From the NCBI GenBank assembly GCA_033977485.1, contig CM066987.1, positions 54,392,533-54,456,532 on the forward strand: a DNA stretch of 64,000 nt. The letters are read 5' to 3'. Positions 22,341 to 34,509 of this stretch are shown here, piece after piece. Origin of the DNA: Hydrangea macrophylla. Its lineage: Eukaryota > Streptophyta > Magnoliopsida > Cornales > Hydrangeaceae. A program made the translations under genes and the position numbers. Under the pieces are notes generated by a model. It saw only the letters and a list, made by a program, of their open reading frames with translations, made no database searches and was not told where the DNA came from. Each line of letters opens with the position of its first letter. The first letter of the stretch is position 1.

Positions 22341-25267
22341 ATATCTTAAATCATAATTAGTATAGGACATAGTGTATCAAAGTATTTATGTTCTCATAGT
22401 CCTATACTTCTAGTTTGATCTCTTTTTGTATATTTTGGACATGTATATAGGATTTGCATATCTTAGATATCAGTCTTTCAGCACAGTGAATGTACATATG
22501 TTATAGTATTACTCCTTTTAAGTATTTTAATGTAATTATTAGTGTTTTGAACTATTTCGAAAAAGCATGATCTACACTTAACATGTTACATCTCATTTAC
22601 TTTTCACTATTCATGTTCACGCTGATAATAATATCATTATTATTCTATCTTTCCTTTGTGTATTTCTCTATTGAACTATTGAACAGGAGTTATCCTTGGC
22701 TTTTTTTTCTCATCTCACTCATTGAGGACAATGTCAGACTCAGTTGGGGGGGACGGTTTCACGATCAACACCTGTTTGTTTTATCTTTATTTGTTAAATT
22801 GTTTACCTAAAATTTTTTAAAATTAAAAAAATTTAATAAGTGTTTTTTAGGGAGAGCTACACTGAAAAAGAGAAAATGGCTGTAAATAGGGCTTCAAACC
22901 CTAATCAATCTCATTTCTTTTTTCTCTTTTCTTTCCCCTCACCACGGTGACTCTCCCCGACTCTCCCCCTTTCTCTCGATCTCTCCCGATCTCCCATGTC
23001 TCTCATTTTCTTTATTTTCCTCGATCCAAAATCAAGATCCACTCTATCAATCACTAAAGGTAAGATCTATAATCTATAGAAAAACTTGATTTTGTTTTAT
23101 TTTCTATTATTCCGATCTTGCCTAGGTTTTTATTTTTATTTTTATTTTTATTTCTCTCTTTACCATTATATAACCAAAAAATGAAATCCATAAGTTTTAG
23201 GTACTCACCAAAGAAGCTTGGAAATATCACTTGATTCACGGCCCTACCAGGTTCTCAAATCTCTATGTGGCAGGTGATATTTTTCCATTTCAGTATTAAA
23301 CTACAAACATGGACGACGCGCTACTTAACGTTCTTATGTATTTTGAACTTTACATTATTATTTTCCTAATTATTATTATTGTGATGATGCGATGTGTTTA
23401 AAAAAATTGTAGTTTTCAGGATCTAAAAAAAAATTTATATAGTTTTTAAATAAAATTACCACCCACCCCCTATAAGCTCCCTTTAAGTAGATCTTAGTTG
23501 AGAGTTGGAAGGAGTGGAGGGTAGAATCTAGCCTCTCTTGTTGCCTGAGAGTATAAAAAATGGATCCAATAGTCGATGACCAGACGTTAATCGACCGCTC
23601 ACTTATTTCTATTCAGAAGAAACCCTTGATGCCATCAAAAGGAGGGCTAAAAGGCTAGGATGGTGTTTGAATTATTACAGAGAAAAATGTCCTGATTTAA
23701 TTTCTCACAATGGCACTTCTTTTAAACTTTACTACTGTTACAAAAGACAATTCAAATCGAAACAATAGAAAATTTTGGTTCAGAAAGAGGACTGGATCCT
23801 TTGATACCTAACTGAACTTTGGTTTCCCATTCCTTATTTTATTTTTTAAAATTTATTTTCAGTACATTTAGTAATTTTTAGTCAGGTCAAACTTTAAAAT
23901 GATACTACGTGTACATCTGGCTTTCATTAGCTAGTTCGATAGGAGTAATTTGCACGAACCCAACATCATTAGATATTGTCTAGTGCAGTGATTGACCCTA
24001 GAGGTAGCAACAAACTAGGTAAAGCTAGATTTTTTTCCTAGCCTCTTACTAGCGTTCTAGCTTGCTAGTGGTTCTAGACTCATCTCTTTTACTAGAGGTG
24101 GATGGCGATCATGACAACTTGGATGCTTTGGATTGCGTAGCCTCTTTCGTATAGGTGCAGAGGATACTGTCGCACCATATATGTATCAAACCTAGTGGAT
24201 GCGCTTAGGACATTTTCAGAAGTTTTCCCTTTACTTCTATATAGGATTAAATTTGATACGATAATGTTATTTTGGATATGTTAATAGCATACAACACATT
24301 GTCACATGTTTAACTACTTTCAAATACTAAAAACTTCTTAAACTTTGAATATTTTGAAATAGTTTAAGAATATTTTCTGAATCAAAATGGATGAGTAAAC
24401 ATAAATTATGCAGTTTAAAGACAAGTAGTGGAAACTAATTAACCCATGTGAGCTTTTGTGCCAATCTTCCTTTCTGAGGGTTACTGTTCCTTTTAGTCTT
24501 ATTCTCTTTATCATATCACTCCTTGAAAGTTTCATTATTATTTTTGACTGATCACTAGAAGAGAACGTTCATGATTTACCAAAATTAGAACTTCTAAATT
24601 ACTTGAATGAACAAAGTCAATCTATTTTGAAAATTATTTAGGCCATCTTTTCTTTTAAACACACTTTCATTCACCTTAGATTGCCTTATTCTTAGTTCTC
24701 TCCAAATCATGCCCTACTCCACCTAGGAGTACAAACCTCACTTCTATATCCAGGTATTTGATTGGACTGTAATGATATTGCAAGAAAAGAAAGAAGTGGT
24801 AAAGAAAGAAAGAAGTGGCAAAAGAAGAGAAGAATACATATCATATGTTGCCAAAAGGAAAAAAAAAAGGAAATTGAAAAGACGGTACAAATGATAAAAA
24901 GGAGAAGAAGAATAAGAGATTGGAATGAACTGCGCAAACACTCCAATCACATGCTTAGAACAAATACACCATAAACCTCCTAATCATCTTGATTTTGTAA
25001 TACCTGCTAAAATTTTAAGTTTAATAAAATGAACCCCATTTTTTGTTCGTATTTCCAATGTTCTATATACACTATACGTTTTCATGAACTGGTAAGCTTA
25101 AACAATAGTTTACAGTCCCAGACTGACTTGTCATGCAAACTCATAAAATCTGTGTAAACCTGGACTGTGCGGCACGTGGTTTCAAATAAGGACAAATCAT
25201 ATAAATGTAGAAACACAAATACAACATAGGATGCTTATTGCACAACCTAACTACCGTGTACTAACTA
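22341..25267 (+). other. 3' non-coding region of element E, left part
   Basis: No conserved gene. A GGACAATG motif followed by a G-run lies at about 22726-22755 and recurs in element I at 63184-63216, so it is an Athila family signature. A run of C/T-rich sequence follows (22910-23010). At 23594-23769 one frame stays open for nearly 60 codons, rich in Lys, Arg, Tyr and Cys, but I do not recognise it. The rest is AT-rich. Confidence 0.5.
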
Positions 25268-28200
25268 TGTAATACCCCTCCCCAAACCCCTCCTCAACCC
25301 ACCGAATAATCTCCCCAAACCTCACCACCAACCATCGGATATTCTCCCTCACCACCTAACGCTGCCCATCCTCCCTCAATCAATGCCTCTCAAATCTCCT
25401 CCATCCAGTCATAAATCTGCATGAGTATGTGTGTATGCACATGAGTGTTTGTTTATATATAGGATCATTAAGGGAGAAGAGAGAACCACCGAGAAGACAA
25501 GGAAGCAAACCTAAACCCCCTTTGCATTATACTCTGTGTCTCACCCTCATATACACAACACATGCACATACAGATCATACCCAGCCAGGGAAGAAGGAGG
25601 AAACTGAGAAGATAAAGAGAGAGACTAAGACAAAATTTGGTAAACCCCCACCCCTCTATTTTTATTTATGTAGTTATTATATACCTCACACACACACCCA
25701 GACCCCATGCATGTAGCTAAACAGAGCCTTAAGCTCCAGTTTGTACTCAGACGTCATTAAAGCTCCAAGATCGGAGCATATTTTGGAGTAGCACCAAACA
25801 GTCCCTAAGTTGCATCATTGTGACCCCCTTAGTCCCCTTAGTGACCCCCTGTAGGAGTTTTTGCATATGGTGTTCGTTTGATAGGCCATGCAGGCCGTTA
25901 TTCACATTCGGGTCCAAAAGAATAATCCAACAGTGAGTATAGGAAATGAATGAACTAGGTATCAAGCTCATAGTATGTTATAGAGGAGGGAATTCCGCTC
26001 CTTTTGGCATTGACCCCAACAATTTCTATGGAGAGAGGTGTGAGATATGGTCCTCTAAAGTTTTTCGGCAGCGAGCTAGTATTAACGGGGAAGACGCAAC
26101 CCATTTATGGAAACGAGTTATAACAATCGGGTCAGGCTAAGGTTTGGGTCGGGTTAGAATGTGTGTTTATTAGGGTGGGTTAGATCACAGGTTGGGTTGT
26201 TTTTAAACCCACAGATTTTTCCACTTAAACGAAACGGCGTCGTTTCGGGTATGGGCCAGATTGGGCTTAACCCGACGGGTCAATGAGTTGGACTCTTCTG
26301 AGTCTTCAAACGAACTATCCATTTGGAACGGGTCAGTTCGGGTTGATCCGCGAACCTTGGTTTTATTATTTAGTTAATTATTATTCTGTTTTATTAATAA
26401 ATAGGTTTTACATATTTTTAATTATTTTAAAATATGTAAAATTAGTTTTTTTAATCATTTTAAATTCTGGAATATCATATTTTAACAATTATAATATTCT
26501 AAAATTATAATATGTATATATCATATTTATTATTTTCCTAGTTTGAATAAATAATAACTACTAGCTTAATTATAATAAATAGTTATGAGAAATTACAAAT
26601 GGTTCCTAATTATTTAAAAATAGTTTTAAATGCCAAGACTTAAGTTTTAAATATTCTGAAATATTATTTTAAACAATATTCTTATATTTTGCTACTATAT
26701 TGTATTAATTATATATTATACTTTTTATTTATTTAGTATGAATAAATAATAAGAGTTAGTTTAAATGAAAATAATTAGGTAATAAATACCTAATGACTAT
26801 TTTAAAATTTAGAAAAATTATATTAATTATCCAAGGCCTAAATGCCCTTGTATTATATATTATTAATTATAAAACTCAAATTTTAGTATTTTTAATCTTG
26901 CTTTATTATTTGTAAAGGACCCGTTTGGCTGCCTTTTAATTAATTTAAAATACCAAACGAGTTTAAAAAATTACGAGAAAAATACCACTAGCCTATTTTA
27001 AGGCATAGTATTTATTAAAAATATTTATAGGAACAAATGTCTTTCTAAAATATATTTTGTAATTATAGGACTCCTATATCTATAATTATGTAATTAGCCT
27101 ATATCTATAATTATGTAATTAAGACTTCGATAATTCATAATAAATAAATCGTAACTCAGAAAAATACACGACTTGTTCCTAAATTCCTAGAATGACGTGT
27201 AGATCTATTTTTCAAAGTATAGTGACTTTCTGACTCAGAAAAAAATACAACTTACTGATAAGGCCCACACTAGTGTAGGAAACCTAGCCTTTTATATGAC
27301 GGACTCTGATTTGAGTCTAGTCAATTATGTTAGACTCAGAATGATGTTAGATCATCATATTGAGGTTTAGGAACCCATTGGCACAATTACCATTATACCC
27401 TTATAAATGGAATGAATGTTAATCGTCATTCTATGTATTGATATGAATTGTAGGGACCGAAGCAATACTTGTATTCACGAATTCGCATCAAGGTGAGTCG
27501 TCCTAACTCACTTGGTATATTATAGAAATACTTTATGTATATTATATAAATATTCCGTGTGTCTTGTGTGGGCATGTGTGATAAGTATTATATGTGCGTA
27601 AGTTAAAGATGAACTGTTTATATGAAAACGCATGTCTAGATAGCTATACTCTATGCTTAGTTAATAATTGTTGTTATGATTTATGCTTCCTATGTTATAC
27701 ATTACACACTCGCATGAATGCTCATATGAACGTAGTCGAGCCGTGATGTCAAAGTTGAGGTCTGCATGGTTCGTTGAGGAGACTAACCCAACTATATTAT
27801 CACAAATATTTGAGTAGACTATGGAGGTCCGAGCAGTATAGTCAAATTAGTGGGAACAACTACAAATGCTATTGGGCCCTGTTAGGCGATGATAGCTAAA
27901 GTACCCATTCAAATTAATGGAGTTAATCATGAGTTGGTGGTTTATACGCAATTGGGCCCTATTAGGCGACGATAGCAAAATATTCATCCAGGTTTTGAAT
28001 ACAATGGTTATCACTTATAATGCTATTGGGCCCTGCTAGGCGACGATAGCGCTGTAACCATTCTATTCTCCAAGCAAGGTCACGAGGACCTAAGAGTAAA
28101 GTGATTACAACTTTTTAAACCAAAACTGTTATTAGGCCCTGCTAGGCGACGATAGCAACGTGATCATTCCACTCTAAGTTAACGGTGTTACACTGGTAAT

Positions 28201-28890
28201 GTCACAAGTCACATGAGCTAGTAATGGTGTCTGAGTAAAGTCAAATATATTGATACTGCATTGTGTTGTCACTATCTCACTCATACTATCATGTTGCATA
28301 CTTATCAAATGTTTAGTTCGAGATATTTGTTGTACTTATATATTATTGCTTGTATTAGGAGTAATCGGTTAGAGCAACTCACTTAGCCTCAAAAGCTAAC
28401 TGCTCTATTGGCTTGGACATATTACGTCTAGGTTATAATGAAGAAGCTTATCAGGGCATCCACGAAGAAGAGTATCCCAATCCTCAAGAGGGGGACTATC
28501 AGGAAGGTTACCCTGAGGGAGACTATTCAGAAGAGTACGCTGATGAAGGGAATGGATATGCCAGCTGAAAAGAAGAATCTAGTATACTATCATAATAGGA
28601 TTTCCTTCTTGCTTTAGAAATACCTTTTCTCTGTTGTAATAACTTAAGTGGTGTCTATTGCCCAAACTTATATTTTTATGGTTTTCATTTAGAACTATTG
28701 TAATAGTCTAGTAGCAAGCACTTAAAGTGCCCCCATGAATACCATTAGAAGTTTTATATTTTCTTCTTATGTTATAACCATGTTAGAATACTTGTAAGGA
28801 CAGGTCAGTATTATGTAACTAGTCATGGCTCATGGATCCAAAAAGGAAAATTTTATTTCCCTCTAATTTTTGCTACTCCGGGGCGTGACA
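25268..28890 (+). mobile_element. Tekay-type solo LTR (F) inside element E
   Basis: It begins TGTAATACCCC and ends GGGGCGTGACA, the termini of Tekay LTRs D and J. Inside are a TATA-like box near 25454, the GTGAGT/ACTCAC hairpin at 27493-27511 and a hairpin tandem array at 27866-28157, in the same order as in D and J. There is no primer site, gag or pol. The 5-bp flanks (AACTA, GATTT) do not match. At 3.6 kb it would be the longest LTR here. Confidence 0.65.
27866..28157 (+). repeat. Four-unit hairpin array in LTR F
   Basis: Four copies near 27868, 27949, 28022 and 28128 of a unit with the core GGGCCCTGCTAGGCGACGAT (small variants). Most are closed by GCTAT and ATAGC arms. Spacers of 50-80 bp lie between them. 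Confidence 0.8.
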
Positions 28891-29634
28891 GATTTCTACC
28901 CAACACCAGTCAAAGTCTTAATGATTTGAAAGAAATTAATTTTTAAATTTAAGGGATAAGGATGTACCTACGGTAGATCGCTCTTTTAGTGATAAGTATC
29001 CTTTCATGAGACTTATTGTACTCCAAATGCCTATATATTGAGTCACCAAAATCTGGAAGCAACTTCCCTGGCTTTGCTTTCCTACCATGTGAGATATTCT
29101 CTACACCAGTTTTTGAGAGTTTCTCATTAAAAGAGTGAACTCCTAGTAAGATTTGAGTTAAAACTACAAGTTTTATGATTGTTGGTTATGTAAACTTTGA
29201 AGTTAAGATCAACTGCTTGGTTTTTCAAGCACATATTGTAAGTTTAAAAGTATAAAAAAAATGCTGCTATTGACAAACTGTGAATGTGTGTGTGTTGCAT
29301 TGTTCTTACATACTTGGAAATTTCATTTTATTGCCAATTGTAATCCTATCTGTTGTAAAAGGAGAAAATCTACCTTTATTTTTACTTTTTTAAATTTAAA
29401 ATTGAATTTTGTGGGTATATTCACTACAAACCCTCACGAGACAACACTGATCCATTAGGGGTAACCTAGGGGTTTAACGGCTTGTTGCATATGTTAAATG
29501 CAATCGCGATTCCTGTGATAGTGAGTTAGGTTTTATTTTCCTTAGTCTACTCCTACTTTTAATAAAAAAAACTTTCAGAACAATCTTTCTTTCACTTCTT
29601 TGCTAAGGACTAGCAGTAAGCTAGTTGAGGAGTG
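28891..29634 (+). other. 3' end of internal region of element E
   Basis: Non-coding Athila tail. Its last part (about 29600-29634, with GCTAAGGACTAGCA and then a G-rich run) is the polypurine tract preceding the 3' LTR. Confidence 0.6.
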
Positions 29635-31646
29635 TGACAAGCAATGAATATTGCATATTCATGGGCTAATGTAATAGATATAGTGCTCATTTAATCCCCA
29701 AATTCTTAGTTTTCCATACATTTTGAAATTAATAGGATTTAATGATGATGTCACTCAAATGTGTGTAATTATGTGATTTTACATGTTTTATATGCCTAGG
29801 TGAAAATGAAGTTAAAATAATACAACAAAAGGAAGAAAAGAAGTAGCATTGAAAAGCGGCATTTTTGTCATTTTAGACTTCAACATTTGAAGTTGGTCTG
29901 AGAATAGAAAATATTGTTCGTCACGTAATCGACGCGTGGCCACAAGTTTGAAGTTAATCCAAGGTCCGAGTAGTGAGATATGACAATTCTCCCATCAGTG
30001 CGTAAAGCAGCGGGAAAAAAATATGTAAAAGCTGAGAATTTTTTTTAATTCTTGTCAAACTTCAATTAATGCACATGACCCCAGATGTTTCATTTGCCAA
30101 TCTGTTAAAACCCTACACATGGAATCTAATGGACCATCCCACTTATTAAGGTTTTAGAAAAAGAAAAAAGAGATAAAGAAAGAAAAACCAAACACGAAGA
30201 AAAAGGGCCAAGGCAATTAATGCTTGAAAGTGACGTTTATACATATATGTAACAGATAGGGAAATGTTTCTTCCCCTCTCTCTTTCTACAAATAACCACC
30301 CCCTTAGATAAATTGACGAAGACCATGCAAGAAGTTGAAAAATGGACAAAGATTCACTCTCAGCTCCATGGATTACTCTGTTCACTGATGATCGCATAAT
30401 GAATCATCCCCTGCTTCAATCAACAAGGCAAGAGATCTTTACCTATAAGTACAATCATCAGGGGACACACACAGACAGAGGGAGAAGGAGAGAAAACCAC
30501 AAGAAGAACTCCATAGCCAAAGTTACCATGTGAGCTTTTCATAGTGTCATTAGGAGTAGAAACTTAAGCTTTTCTTGGTTTGATGTTGTTCTAAAAGTTG
30601 TAAAGATCTTCTTTTATGTAATTTTTTATTTCAATTTCAAAGTTTTGAGAGAAAACTTTGGTCATTGGATTTATCAAATTAGTCCCTAAATTTTTTTTTT
30701 CTTGTAGTCCCTAAAGTCTCTAAAATCTTCAACTACTGTATTTAAAATTAGTTTTCAGATTTTAGTGTTCTTAATGTTTTTAGGATAGTTAATAGTTGCG
30801 GACCATCCTATTATAGTTTGAAACCCCAAATTTCTAGTTTTTCCAACAAAATTTATTCATTGTAAGACAGATTTTCCAATTAAATTATGGATTTCTGTGC
30901 TACATAGTTGTTATAATCACCTATTAGAACCCCAAGATTACCCAAAATATCCATATTCTATTCCCAAATTAGATTAGGATTTGATTTGACCTTACTTGTG
31001 TTCTAGGAGCTCATTCACTGTGACCCAGCAAGAACTCAAGGTTAAAGGTATAGTAGCTAATTTTAATGTAATATTCAAGTTCATTTATGTTTTATTAGCA
31101 TAGTTGTACTAAACTCATTTATTTTCCAGATCCTACAATTCAATCCCAACTTATGTTAAGTGAAGAAAAAGTGTATTAAAACTTGTTTCTACTCTTTTCT
31201 TGGTATTATGTACCTTAATCTTAATTAGATGGTGATTGTGTACACATATTTAAATTTTCTTTAAAATTTAATTAGACAATGGTTTAATTCTAAAAATATT
31301 AGGCTAGAGCTTTAGTTGGGAATATGCAATAAAAACTTAAAAATCACAATTTCAGTGCACTAATCTTAAATGGGCAGATTTATCTAGATGGATTATTTTT
31401 TTCATTTCTGGCCAAACATAACTATGGCTTATGAATATTTAACATATTCATATCTTATAGCCATATTGGACATCAAATGATTACGTGTTTGAGATAAGAA
31501 TTTAATTCTGTGAATTGTCAAACTATGTCATTTGTCATAAAAAAATACCTAGCATACAAAATAATTTATTTTATAAAGTTTACATTTTAAGTATGTGTGT
31601 GTGTGTATATATATATATATTTATCCATTAATGGACATGCAATTGT

Positions 31647-31742
31647 GTAGTGGCAGAGTGGTGGGGACTGAGCACCGAATAACCCACGTCCACGGACTTG
31701 AGTTCGAACCTAGCTACTGTCCGATTGCCTCTTTATTTTTCT
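31647..31742 (+). repeat. SINE-like block in 3' LTR of E
   Basis: Counterpart of 18301-18400 with better pol III boxes: TGGCAGAGTGG (31651-31661), then GAGTTCGAACC about 40 bp later. Confidence 0.4.
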
Positions 31743-32000
31743 TTAAACCAAATGACGTTGTTCCATATCAAACATGACACACTTGATATGACTTCAACTG
31801 TTATAAGCTTGTTTTCAAATAAAGAATTAGTGGTGGGGACTGAGCGCTGAATAACCCACGTCCACGGGCTTAAGTTCGAACCTAGCTACTGCTCGATTGC
31901 CTCTATATTTTTCTTTAAATCAAATGACGTCGTTCCATATCAAACATGACACACTTGATATGACTTCAACTATTCTAAGTTTATTTTCAAATGAAGAATT
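31657..32000 (+). repeat. Imperfect 172-bp tandem duplication in 3' LTR of E
   Basis: Units 31657-31828 and 31829-32000 share start AGTGGTGGGGACTGAGC with scattered substitutions. The 5' LTR has a single copy, so the duplication arose in this LTR, and the divergence between units shows it is not recent. Confidence 0.88.
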
Positions 32001-33929
32001 ACTCTGCTGTCTAAAATGCCAAATCCTTTTCAAAATCATAAAAGTTGTGTGTTTTAGTGTTGGTTTGCATACTTTCAATCCCTTTAAATCATTTATTCTA
32101 AGTTAATTAATATTTCTTGTTTTTAGATAACTTAGATTAAATATTTGTAATATTTTCATCTTTCACTATAATGAAATCCCAAAAGTTCATTTCATATGAA
32201 CCTAGCTATTATCTCATTTTCTTCCTTTTCTTACTAGCATCTTAGTTAGTTTATTTTTAATGTATTGTTTTAAAATCTTTACCGTAAACTACTCAAATAA
32301 ATAGCCTATTTATTAGCTTTACTGCAAAAATATAAGAACTAGCATTTTTAGAAAAGCCCCAAAAATCCTTCATCTTTTATTTTCTTTTTAAGAACGAAAT
32401 AGTTTCTTCCTATCTCAAAAATCTTTTTACCGTTCCCTGTGGGTTTGACGTGCTCTTACCAAAACTTTACTACTTGTACGAACACTTACACTTGGGTATT
32501 AATGAGAAAATGCGTTAGTACGGACTCGTCACCTACCTATACGACTTTTCCCTTGCTGAGGACCTAGCAGAATTCTGCAGGCACTGCAATATCCCTAGCG
32601 ATATCGCCATTCGCAAATTTTACTTGGACGAAGGTTTTCCCGAGGGCTCAGTTATCGTTAATAGTTACCTTTTCCATTATGTAGGGCTCATACTCGCTCT
32701 ATCAAAGACTCTCTGCTACTTCTAGAGGACTCTTGGACTTTTCCTCGAGCATTGCAAGCCGAATCTGCTTCGCTTGTTCATCAGGACTGTGAAGTTAAAT
32801 CAACAACTAGGGCTCAACCTCGAGGTTTTCCATGTTTTGAAGTCTTACCATTTTGCCACCTATGGTGGCTCGGTGAACATCTCGTTGGTCCCTTTTGAGC
32901 AGAGTTGTCTAAACGAGAGCAATTACGACAACAAAGGTTGGAAAAATTCTTGAAGATGTTGGTCTCCGGTCCTTGGGATGTTGGGAGAGGCATCCCTCCT
33001 CCACAAGCTTTCAACAAGGTTGAGTTCCACCATCATGTCTCTACCCTTAGGGAGGCGAGGCTGGTTAAGGAAGAGGAAGGACTAGCCTAGATTGCGGCTG
33101 CTCAAGATGCCGGCCTCTTTTATGAAAAGCTGGTTTGGATTCCCAACCTTCTATCTCTATCGACCACTCTGCATACTCCCCCTGAAGGGGCCGATTAGGA
33201 CCCTACTCCTGCCAATAGCACTGATCAACATGCCTCGGTCCAATGGTCGGTGCCTCATCATTTGCCTCGTCTAAAGTTGATTGTCTGGTCAGTGGCTCCG
33301 GTCGCTAGGGGTACCCCACTTAGTGCTTAAGTGGAGGTTTTTGAGGACTCTTTTGAGGGTCCTTCTCACTCCACCTCTTCTTCTTCTACTCAAGATTGAA
33401 AGAGAAAAAGACCCTTCGGAGTAGAGAGTACCTTTGAAGTTGATGGAAGCTCTCAAGCCGCCCAGTCCTCACTATCACCTCAAGAAATAGTCGCGGACAA
33501 AGAGGCTATTGACCTTGCTAAGGAGGTAAGGGTGCTGAAGAGGAAGTTCTCCGAGTTAGAGGCTACCATTGAAAGGCTTTGGCAAGGTCAGGAGAGGGTT
33601 TGGGATGTGGAGATGAGACAAGACGAGAGGCTCAGGAATTTGCTTAACATGGTGGTGTAGTTAGAGAACAAATGACCTTCGAATTCCCACCACCCCCATT
33701 TTTTATGGGTAGATACTATAACTGCCTCCCATTTTTGTATATTCCCCAAGCTAGTGATGAATATAATTATTTTTCCATACATGCATTTCTTCAAGTGTCT
33801 GCTCCATTTTCACTTTCCTTGAAATTTTTTTGCGCGTTAGCAAAGGCTCAAATAATACTCCTTGTCCTATCCCTCGAGCCTTTGATAAGGCGAGTGTGGT
33901 AGGCCGAGGTCTTCGATTGTCTGGGTGAG

Positions 33930-34490
33930 TCAGACTGAGGCCCTTAACAGGCCGAAGACTTGCCTCAGGTGACCAAGGTCTTTCAATTTGCCTCGAAAGA
34001 CGAATGCCTTTTAATTTGTCTTAGTCAGATGGACCAAAGTCTTTTGATTTGCCTCGGTGGGCCAAGGTCTTTTAATTTTCCTTGGTCAGACAGACTAAGG
34101 TCTTTTGATTTGCCTCGGCGAACTGAGGTCATTTTTTTGTTTAATTTACCTCGACGAATCGAGGTCTTTCAATTTACCTTGGTTAGATAGACTGAGGTCT
34201 TTTGATTTGCCTCGGTCAGATGGACAGAGGTCCTCTATGTGAGCCTGAGGCTAGGAGCCGGTTTCCTTGGGGTGGCTGAGGACTTTTAATTTGCCTCGGT
34301 CAGTCGGACCGACGTCTTTTGAACCTTCCATTGTGGGCTTTAGCCTTTGGAGGTTGCCTCGGGTTGATCTAGGTCTTTTGCTTGGGGATGACCCAAGTCT
34401 TTTGCCTTGGTATGATTGGGGTCTTTTGCCTCAGCGGACCAAAGCCTTTATTTTTTTTTTACTTTGCCTCAGCGAACCGAGGTCTTCTTG
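33930..34490 (-). repeat. Hairpin-repeat tract of element C
   Basis: A degenerate array of more than ten units of CCTCGG, a short loop, an imperfect CCGAGG arm and TCTTTTGATTTG. One unit has changed both arms (CCTCGA with TCGAGG). It lies between the gag-protease remnant and the antisense ORF, the same slot as the array in B. Confidence 0.75.
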
Positions 34491-34509
34491 TCATAGAAGG
34501 TGATCTTTT

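Larger units (their letters stand above)
16271..32531 (+). mobile_element. Athila-lineage Gypsy retrotransposon (E), lacking gag and protease
   Basis: LTRs at 16271-19012 and 29635-32531 start TGA(G/C)AAGCAATG and end CGTCA. The duplication CCTAC (16266-16270, 32532-32536) is exact. The primer site TGGCGCCGTTGCCGGGGA follows the 5' LTR. RT, RNase H and integrase remnants of Athila type follow, then a long non-coding 3' region with Athila-style GGACAATG and G-run motifs. Gag and protease are missing. A Tekay-type solo LTR (25268-28890) is inserted in the 3' region. Multiple stops and frameshifts make it dead. Confidence 0.92.
29635..32531 (+). repeat. 3' LTR of element E
   Basis: 2897 bp, longer than its partner mainly because of a tandem duplication of about 172 bp at 31657-32000. 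A TG/TA microsatellite lies at about 31596-31620. Confidence 0.92.
16262..33660 (+). pseudogene. Antisense ORF of Tat element C, split by Athila insertion E
   Basis: Real coding is 16262-16270 and 32537-33660. The Athila insertion falls after the third codon, and its CCTAC duplication explains the extra bases at 32532-32536. The frame runs opposite to the element's own gag. It gives about 376 codons to TAG 33658-33660, broken by one frameshift near 32945 and in-frame stops at 32723, 33088, 33196, 33328 and 33397. The N-terminal two thirds look globular, with a KGW...VSGPW segment like the putative gypsy-type transposon domain of antisense ORFs in Grande and Retand-type Tat elements. The C-terminus (about 33470-33650) is Glu/Lys/Leu-rich and probably a coiled coil. 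The family match is inferred by pattern; function unknown. Confidence 0.65.

Noticed and set aside
25429..25716. 95-codon open frame with an apparent signal-like start
   Set aside because: Low-complexity Lys/Thr/Pro-rich translation of a CA- and GA-rich tract inside LTR F.
33092..34503. Plus-strand frames through the CCTCGG repeat tract as a repeat protein
   Set aside because: The frames change between units, include stops, and the conserved feature is the inverted repeat, not the peptide.
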